Source of the DNA: Allium sativum
Lineage: Eukaryota; Streptophyta; Magnoliopsida; Asparagales; Amaryllidaceae
Length of the DNA stretch: 64,000 nt
Reading direction: 5' to 3'
Assembly (NCBI GenBank): GCA_030737875.1
Contig: CM060922.1
Location: 760,937,603 to 761,001,602 of the forward strand
Of this stretch, positions 57,347-64,000 are shown piece after piece (the first letter of the stretch is position 1; each line of letters begins with the position of its first letter). The position numbers and the translations under genes were made by a program. The notes under the pieces are model-generated. The model searched no databases. It was not told the origin of the DNA and saw only the letters and a list, made by a program, of their open reading frames with translations.

Positions 57347-58534
57347 ACTACCGTTCATCTCCAAACAAACGAGCCGCCACCCAAACAAGAAACTCAATTC
57401 GTTCATTTCAAAACCCATTGTGTTTTAAGCTCAATCCAGCGATCCTCAAAAGAGAAAAAAAAAAGGATTCCTCTTCAATAATCAAATACAATACTCAACA
57501 AAATCGCAACCTGTATGATTCATTAAGCCCAATTAAACCTCGAGCTTCACTCTTGTATCCGCTGTTTTGGTTTCGGCACTTCCCTTCTCCACTGTTCTTT
57601 TTCTTTACGGTGACTAAGGGTTCGAAAGATGGGCAAGGAGTTCGAAAATTTGGGGTTTGGTCTTGCGGTTCTGGCGAGATTTAAGGATGGCATGATTTTT
57701 TTGGGGTTATTTCGAAATTATTTAGGTCAATCTGATAATGGGAATTCGTACTCGAGTTCGTGAATTTTGTTTGGGCTACTAGCACTGCGTACATGATGCT
57801 GCGAACGCGAGGTAGGCTGGAGCTCGAGTTGAGTTTGAAGGATGTGGAGAGATGGATACGGTGAAAAGGGAAGAGGCGGTACTGACTGTGAATGGAGAGA
57901 GTACCGGGTTTGCTATTGTGCTTGTGTGGAGAAGAAAGAGGGATGAGCGACTTGGTTAGGATTTAAACATGATTTATGTTGGGGAAATATCGGATTTTCT
58001 AAATCGTGGAAGAAGAGGAGAATAAGGAAGCGGCGGATCTTTGTTTAGATGGGCCAAGGTATTTGAGGTAAGGCCCAATAACAAAGGGAATTTAAATTTA
58101 AACCATTTAATTGTGTATTAAGTTGTAAAATCAATAACTTGGTCATACGTGAACGAAATTCAGCGAAACCAGATTCGTTGGGATCGTATGGAGGGTGGCT
58201 ACGCACTGGAACTGACTGGAAGTGGATTGGGACTCGTTTGAATTTATGGCGAAATAAATTGTTTGATTCAAATCAAATAAACAGTTTATCGTTCTTTAAC
58301 GATGAACTGCCAAAGTGAGTAAATCTCACTAACTCTGAACAGTTTATAATTTCATGTTGTATTTTTAGAACTGTTAAATATTGGCTGATTGACTGTGTGT
58401 TGACTGTTTGATTGAACTGCTAGTCAGTTAGTGGAATTTCTATATTGATTCTGTTTAACAGAGTATATCATATGGAAATGAAAGTGATGTTATATTATAT
58501 TGTTTAACATCTGTGGATGCAGGAAGACAGGTTG

Positions 58535-58556
58535 GAGGAATCCAACTGGATTCCTC
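58535..58556 (+). other. Conserved short hairpin in B/D/E LTRs (copy in D)
   Basis: GAGGAATCCA-AC-TGGATTCCTC, ten paired bases with a two-base loop. It is preceded by a CAGGTTG phrase, as in B (47736) and E. Confidence 0.6.
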
Positions 58557-58884
58557 AACATTTATTTTACTGTTTTCATATATTGTGATATATTATGTGT
58601 TATATAATCTGTTATGGATTATGGGTGTTGGAATGATGTTGATCATTTTTATTCGATATTTTAAATATCATAAAAGACCCTGGGATGTAAAAAGAATTAT
58701 TTCAATGTATATTGAAATAAAGGGATTTTATAAAATCAACAGATTTTATAAAAGGAAATATTTCGAAAGTAAATAAAGGGGAAAAATGTTTTTAATACGA
58801 ATAGAGTTTTATAAAAGGGAAATCATTTGTAAAGTGAAGAACTGTTACTAAAAGTAAATCTTTATAAATGAATAGTTTGTTCGA

Positions 58885-59345
58885 ATAAAGTTAAAAGGAG
58901 TTAATCGATGTTAGTTAATCGATTAGAGATAAAATTAAAAGAAGTTAATCGATGTTAGTTAATCGATTAGAAATAAAGTTAAAAGGAGTTAATCGATGTT
59001 AGTTAATCGATTAGAGATAAAGTTAAAAGAAGTTAATCGATGTTAGTTAATCGATTAGAAATAAAGTTAAAAGAAGTTAATCGATTAGAGCTAAAATTAA
59101 AAGAAGTTAATCGATGTTAGTTAATCGATTAGAAATAAAGTTAAAAGAAGTTAATCGATGTTAGTTAATCGATTAGAGATAAAGTAAAAGAAGTTAATCG
59201 ATTAGAGATAAAGTAAAAGAAGTTAATCGATGTTAGTTAATCGATTAGAGAATAAAGTTAAAAGGAGTTAATCGATATTAGTTAATCGATTAGAGAATAA
59301 AGTTAAAAGAAGTTAATCGATGTTAGTTAATCGATTAGAGTTAGG
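58885..59345. repeat. ~44-bp tandem repeat with TTAATCGAT palindromes, nine full and two short units
   Basis: Each unit reads AAAGTTAAAAG(G/A)AGTTAATCGATG, then TTAGTTAATCGATTAGAGA. Units alternate GG/GA and AGAGAT/AGAAAT variants in pairs, suggesting an 88-bp higher-order period. Two units lack a 14-base internal segment. TAATCGATTA is a perfect palindrome. Confidence 0.88.
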
Positions 59346-59382
59346 TAAAAAGGAGTTAACGAATATAGTCTATTCGAAAGGA

Positions 59383-59576
59383 GTTAAGTGAAATGAGTAA
59401 ATCAATAGCGCTAGTCAAATAGAGTTAATCCAATAGTGTTAGTCCAATAAAGTTAATTGATAAGGGTTAATCGAATAGAGTTAAGTGAAATGAGTAAATC
59501 AATAGTGCTAGTCAAATAGAGTTAATCCAATAGTGTTAGTCCAATAAAGTTAATTGATAAGGGTTAATCGAATAGA
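59383..59576. repeat. 97-bp tandem repeat, two units
   Basis: Units at 59383 and 59480, beginning GTTAAGTGAAATGAGTAAAT, nearly identical, with a third partial unit from 59577. Words GTTAATC and GTTAGTC recur, so it may derive from the neighbouring 44-bp array. Confidence 0.85.
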
Positions 59577-61377
59577 GTTAAGTGAAAAGAGTCAATCGAA
59601 TATAGCTATTCGAAGGAGGGTTAAGTAAGGAAGTTAGTAAAAGGAATATAAAGTGAACTTTGCCTATTTCAAAGTTAGAAATGTTGTTCAGTTAAGGTCT
59701 GAGAGGTAGTTCTACCCCAACTTGATTGGCTTCGTTTTAACTAAGGAATAGTTAAGGTTCGGTAGTAAAGGAAATGGTTTGAGTTGGCATCGCGATGGTT
59801 TGTTTAAACATCTGTCTAAGTCCAATGAAGAAGCTTTGGAAATGTTTTCCAAATAAGAAACCAGAAATGTTTTCTAATAAAGAAAACAAGAAATGGAAAT
59901 GGTTTCCGTTGTTAATAACGTATATTTTCCAAATTTAGAAAATAAGAAATATTGAATATAGGGAAACAGGAGATAAGTAAATTAATGAACTAAGGAGATG
60001 AATGTTAAATGATGTTTGATCGATATAATTTCCATTTGGAAATAATATCGTTGTTTGCACACCTGTTTTTATTCGATAGTTAAATCACAGACTATCGAAG
60101 TTTTGACCATTTTAACGTTGTTAATATGGAGAGACCGGTTGGATTATTATCCAAAGAACCACTCTGTATTGGCATAAGCGTTGCGAATCATATATGCCAA
60201 AGGAAATTGAAGACAGAGTTATGCAAGGGCTATCCTGTTTACAGAATAGTGCCTTCGGTTCATCCTGTTCCTGGATGACTTGTATGGACGGATGTCTGAC
60301 AGAGTATTTCCAGACGATCACATATATTGATTTCTCCAACCGTACCAAGAGTGGAAGCGGAGAAGGAAACTTCTTTTAGCTAACACATAATGTATTGTTG
60401 AGGACGTAAATCGGTGATTGGATGGATTTGATGATGTGGCATTCAAAGTGAATCTGGTGTGATGATAAAGCGTAACTTCTAGCCTCACGTCCGGTAAATG
60501 ACAGAAATCGGGCAGGCAACATGGCTAAGTTGGTCGCACCGAAGTAGGGTGTATAATCACCTGATCTAGAGTTTCATTTACTTCTAAAAATCTATTGTTG
60601 ATGCTGTCCCATTCGGGAAACGGTTGCTGATCCCAACTGTTGGTGATATACATTCGATACACTCAAGCGAAATGAGTGGTCGGTCATGTATGGCCGGGTT
60701 GCAAGATGTTCTTGTTGAACCCAGTGTATTCCTCTCTAGAGGTACACTAGCGAAAGGTGGTTCCATACCTTGTCATAGTTGGAAATCCATTACCCAATAC
60801 GTGCTTGCGGTTTTGATTGTATACTATATATGTAGAACGTGAGATGAAAGCGTTTCTGCTAGATGATTATTATATTGTGTTGATAGACATTATTATAATA
60901 TCAAAAGGGTTTTGATATAAAGATATTTTGGATTCTCATATGGGAAAAACCCGTTCCGTTATACGGCGTGGTCTTATGAGATATCGATTACCTGCTTGAA
61001 CTGTTTTAAACTATTTTACTCACACCAGTCCCATGACTGACCCAGAGTTTATTTTGTTGTTTCCCTAAACTCTTGGGTGCCTAAATTTGTATGGGCAGTC
61101 AAGTAGTCAGGATTTACAGATATACTGGAAGAGCTTGGAGCATGAGGCTTCAGGATCATTATGGCTATAGTTATTTCCGCTGTGTTGTAAGTACTGTACT
61201 TTGATAATGATATGTATATTCAAGTACAGATTTGTATTTCAAAGTTATGTTATGAAATATATTTATTCGTTCCGCTGTGAGATTCGTGTTACTCTGATGT
61301 TGTGTTCTTCTTCTTCTTCTATTCTAATTTTCTATCTTATCTTTCCTCAGCCTCTAATTTCTTTCACTAATTACCAG

Positions 61378-61441
61378 GATTTTTCGATGTTTTGGTTATC
61401 GACATCGAGCTTATGTCGATAACCAAAGTCGTTGAAAATCC
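61378..61441 (+). other. Long hairpin at the 3' end of LTR D
   Basis: GGTTATCGACAT (61394-61405) and ATGTCGATAACC (61413-61424) pair perfectly over 12 bases around a seven-base loop. The outer GGATTTTTC (61378-61386) pairs with GAAAATCC (61434-61441). It ends 11 bases before the LTR terminus. It is not seen in the B or E termini. Confidence 0.65.
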
Positions 61442-61452
61442 GGGTCGTTACA

Positions 61453-62640
61453 CCGAAGCTTTACCTGTTAGACACATGGCTCCAAAGGAGAGAAAGGAGC
61501 TCAGTAAGCAAGTTAAGGAGCTTCTCGAGAAGGGGTTTATAAGGCGGAGTATCTCGTAATGGGATGCTCCAGTGGTGTTCGCCACCAAAGCAGATGGCTC
61601 ACTATGTCTTTGTGTGGACTATAGGGAGATAAACAAGCTGACTAAGAAGAATAGACACTCGCTTCCTAGAATAGACGATTTGTTTGATCATCTTGTAGGT
61701 GCATCGGTCTTCTCCCAACTTGATGTGGCTACTGGGTTCCATCAGCTAAGGGTAGCTGAAGATAGCATTGATAAGACGACATTCAGAACCCCAGATGGTT
61801 TCTTCGAGTAGCTTGTCATGCCTTTCGGTTTGACAAACGCACCCGCTTATTTCGTAGACCTAATGAGCAGGGTGTTCAGAGAATTCCTCAACAAGTTTGT
61901 GGTTGTCTTCGTAGACGATATTTTGATCTTCTCAAAGGATGAGGAAGAGCATGCTCAGCATTTAAAGGAAATCATGGATACTCTCCATGCACATCAGCTA
62001 AAAGCAAAATTCTCCAAGTGCCACTTCTGGAGAGAAGAAGTAAGGTTTCTTGGACATGTAGTGTCTAAAGAGGGGTTAGCTGTGGACCCCGCGAAAGTGG
62101 TTGCGGTGCAAGATTGGAAGGCACCAAGAAATGCAACCGAAGTCCGAAGCTTTCTCGGGCTAGCAGGTTTTTACCGAAAGTTCATTAGAGATTTCGCGAA
62201 AATCTCAGATCCACTCACAAGGCTAACAAAGAAGAATCTATCGTTCGCTTGGGATTTGGATTGTGATATTGCTTTCCAGCGCTTAAAAAGGGCTCTTACA
62301 ACAGCCCTAGTTCTGACTTTGCCTGATGGAAGCAAGATGTTCACAGTATACACGGATGCTTGTGGTACAGGACTAGGCGTTGTTCTGATGCAAGAAGGGA
62401 AGGTAGTAGCTTATGGTGGAAGACAATTGAAAGTTCATGAAAAGAACTACCCAACCCATGATCTTGAGTTGGCCGCCATCGTCTTTGTGCTTAAGTCTTG
62501 GCGTCATTATCTCCTAGGTGAGAAGTTCGAATTATATAATGACCATAAATCGTTGAAGTATCTTTTCTCGTAGAAAGATCTTAACTTGAGGCAACAAAGG
62601 TGGATGGAGTTCCTTACCTCGTATGATTTTGAGATTCCTA
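61453..62640 (+). pseudogene. pol: RT and RNase H of element C (stops)
   Basis: Resumes the pol frame. RT blocks: [37 protein letters not shown], and the catalytic FVDD (61909-61920, in [12 protein letters not shown]), then VRFLGHVVS and [12 protein letters not shown]. RNase H follows at about 62335 with the [29 protein letters not shown] and [11 protein letters not shown] motifs. Stops: TAA 61557-61559, TAG 61809-61811 and TAG 62571-62573. A short deletion near 62638-62648 shifts the frame for everything downstream. It would have copied RNA to cDNA in the particle; it is now inactive. Confidence 0.92.
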
Positions 62641-64000
62641 TACTCCTGGAAAGAGCAACATAGTAGCAGACGCCTTGAGTAGAAAGAAGCTGACCTTAAG
62701 CCCTCTCTTTGTAGAAAGGCAAAGCTTGGAGTATATAGCCAGTTTTGACTTTAGGTCCTCCTCTGATTTTGTACCTGGTTTGTTGGCATCACTAGAAGTA
62801 CGGCCCACTCTTTTAGACTCAATAGGGGCCGCATAACATGAAGACCCTCAGCTTGTTGATGTGATGGATAAGCTAATTAAGGGCGAAACTTCCAGTCACC
62901 TCAATAGGTACTCCAACGATGATAAGGGTTGGCTGAGGCGGGATGGAAGACTATGCGTCCCACAAGCGAGGGATTTAGTAAAGATGGTTCTCGAGGAAGC
63001 ACACCATTCCAAGATGACAATACACCCAGGTGGAGACAAGATGTACAAGGACGTAAAGAGAGTTTTCTTTTGGAGCGGCATGAAGAAGGACATGGCAGAT
63101 TTCGTTTCTAAGTGCATGATATGCCAATAGGTCAAGGTAGAACAGAAGAAGCCTGGAGGACTGCTTCATCCTCTAGAAGTCCCGCAATGGAAGTGGGATA
63201 GCATTTCAATGGACTTCATTGATGGGTTGCCTAGGTCAAGAAGGGGCAATACTAGCATTTGGGTAATAGTGGACAGGCTCACAAAAAGCGCCCACTTTAT
63301 AACTGTCAAGAGTAGAAGGACTGCCTCATCTCTAGCCTCTCTTTATCTCAAGGAAATAGTTCGACTCCATGGAATACCCTCCAGCATAGTGAGTGACCGA
63401 GATCCCATCTTTACGAGCGAGTTTTGGCGGAGTCTACAAGAAGCTATAGGCACACAGTTATGCTTAAGCACGACCTATCACCCCCAAACTGATGGTCAGA
63501 CGGAAAGGGTGAACAGAGTATTAGAAAATCTTTTGAGACTGTGCGTTCTTGACTTTGGAGGGACATGGGAGGATCATCTTCCTTTAGTGGAATTCGCCTA
63601 CAACAACAGCTACCAAGCCACCATCGGCATGGCGCCCTTCGAAGCTTTGTATGGAAGATCGTCCCGATCACCAACTTGTTGGTGGGAGTCTACAGACAAG
63701 CTTATACTTGGGCCAGACATGATTAGAGAGACTTCAGAAAAAGTGGACTTGATACGAAGGAGAATGAAGACTGCCCAAGATAGACAGAAATCCTACGCAG
63801 ACAAAAGAAGGACCAACCTTGAGTTTGAGGTTGGGGACAGGGTTTTCCTTAAGGTATCTCCTTTAAGGAACGTCGTTCGCTTTGGATCCGCAGGAAAGCT
63901 AGCGCCAAGGTTTGTAGGACCGTTCCCTATCATCGAGAAGATTGGGAAGATGGCTTATAGAGTAGAGCTGCTCGAAAGGTTGGCTGGAATTCACAATGTC
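62641..64000 (+). pseudogene. pol: Integrase of element C (stops, runs off the edge)
   Basis: In the shifted frame: a tail linking RNase H to integrase (VADALSRK near 62665), the zinc-binding HHCC domain (H..H near 63003-63017, C..C near 63111-63122), and the DDE core (MDFIDGLP near 63212, SDRDPIF near 63394, and [12 protein letters not shown] near 63500). A C-terminal [17 protein letters not shown] domain follows near 63892. Stops: TAA 62834-62836 and TAG 63128-63130; from 63131 to 64000 I see no stop. This enzyme inserts cDNA into the genome. The chromodomain expected in Tekay-type elements is beyond the edge. Confidence 0.9.

Larger units (their letters stand above)
56421..61452 (+). mobile_element. 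Element D: solo LTR (5,032 bp) of the B/E family inside element C pol
   Basis: Ends TGTAATGACCCG and CGGGTCGTTACA are near-perfect inverted repeats. Flanks CCGAA (56416-56420) and CCGAA (61453-61457) are a perfect duplication. Inside: TATA at 57339-57346, a GTGAGT block at 58315, a hairpin at 58535, large tandem repeats (58885-59576), and the phrase with GGCAGGCAACATGGCTAAG near 60512 shared with B and E. There is no internal region, so recombination between LTRs probably removed it. The insertion plus duplication is 5,037 bases, a multiple of three, so the pol frame is the same on both sides. Confidence 0.92.
51686..64000 (+). mobile_element. Retrotransposon C: Del/Tekay-like chromovirus, runs off the right edge
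   Basis: 5' LTR 51686-54700, PBS 54702-54714, gag 54882-55859, protease 55860-56420, then a solo LTR insertion (56421-61452), then RT, RNase H and integrase to the window end. Gene order PR-RT-RH-IN and the sequence style of RT and integrase place it in Ty3/gypsy, chromovirus branch, most like Del/Tekay. The chromodomain and 3' LTR would lie beyond 64000. At least five stops and one frameshift make pol inactive. Confidence 0.92.

Noticed and set aside
58885..59345. CRISPR-like regular repeat
   Set aside because: Units are contiguous with no unique spacers, and the context is a plant LTR. It is a tandem minisatellite.
1..64000. tRNA or rRNA genes
   Set aside because: None seen. The tRNA-Met-like matches at 21862, 35070, 44983 and 54702 are short primer-binding sites, not genes.

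Overview
The window looks like nuclear, repeat-rich intergenic DNA of a flowering plant, most likely a eudicot. It is AT-rich and is built almost entirely from long-LTR Ty3/gypsy retrotransposons with primer-binding sites complementary to plant initiator tRNA-Met, decayed Ty1/copia pol fragments and a CACTA (En/Spm) DNA transposon. A small exon inside the CACTA element reads as plant ribosomal protein P0. I cannot name the species. Only about 2.2 kb (12927-14890 and 51431-51685) looks like host spacer, and I see no intact host gene.

Layout. 1-749: minus-strand 5' part of a gypsy LTR (family A/C) inserted into copia copy 1. 750-3096: copia copy 1, integrase tail-RT-RNase H, many stops. 3097-7645: CACTA element, minus strand, with a truncated TNP2-type transposase, a 24-bp minisatellite, a captured P0 exon, subterminal repeats and the terminal CACTA motif. 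7646-9988: 3' part of a gypsy LTR cut by the CACTA end and itself inserted in copia copy 2. 9989-12586: copia copy 2. 12587-12926: the same CACTA fragment that flanks copia copy 1. 12927-14890: unassigned spacer.

14891-51430 is one retrotransposon (B) with perfect GAGAG target duplications. Its two LTRs are about 5.4 kb and its internal region is only 972 bp and non-coding. Its 5' LTR carries two later insertions. One (16049-27674) is a solo LTR holding a nested 9.3-kb gag-only element (A, 18121-27396). The other (28084-41098) is a minus-strand relative of B (E) with 6.0-kb LTRs, a 1-kb non-coding interior and perfect TTTTG duplications. 51686 to the window end is a Del/Tekay-like chromovirus (C) with LTR, gag, protease, RT, RNase H and integrase. 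Its pol is split by a 5-kb solo LTR (D, 56421-61452) with perfect CCGAA duplications.

How the parts relate. A, C, the left-edge LTR and the 7646-9988 LTR form one family. C encodes the machinery. A keeps only gag and may have been mobilised in trans. B, D and E form a second family whose visible members have no protein-coding interior at all.

The most interesting signals are not genes. (1) Paired stem-loops in the LTR leader of family A/C show compensatory changes in eight copies. (2) A palindromic double E2F-type site sits at near-constant distance above the TATA box beside an array of GGTCGACC motifs. (3) A candidate leader intron runs from a donor in the LTR to an acceptor one base before the gag ATG. 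(4) A UAG lies at the same gag-pol junction in two diverged elements. (5) A second covarying hairpin and a conserved GTGAGT block occur in family B/D/E. (6) A CACTA element carrying a copia insertion appears to have landed inside a descendant of itself.
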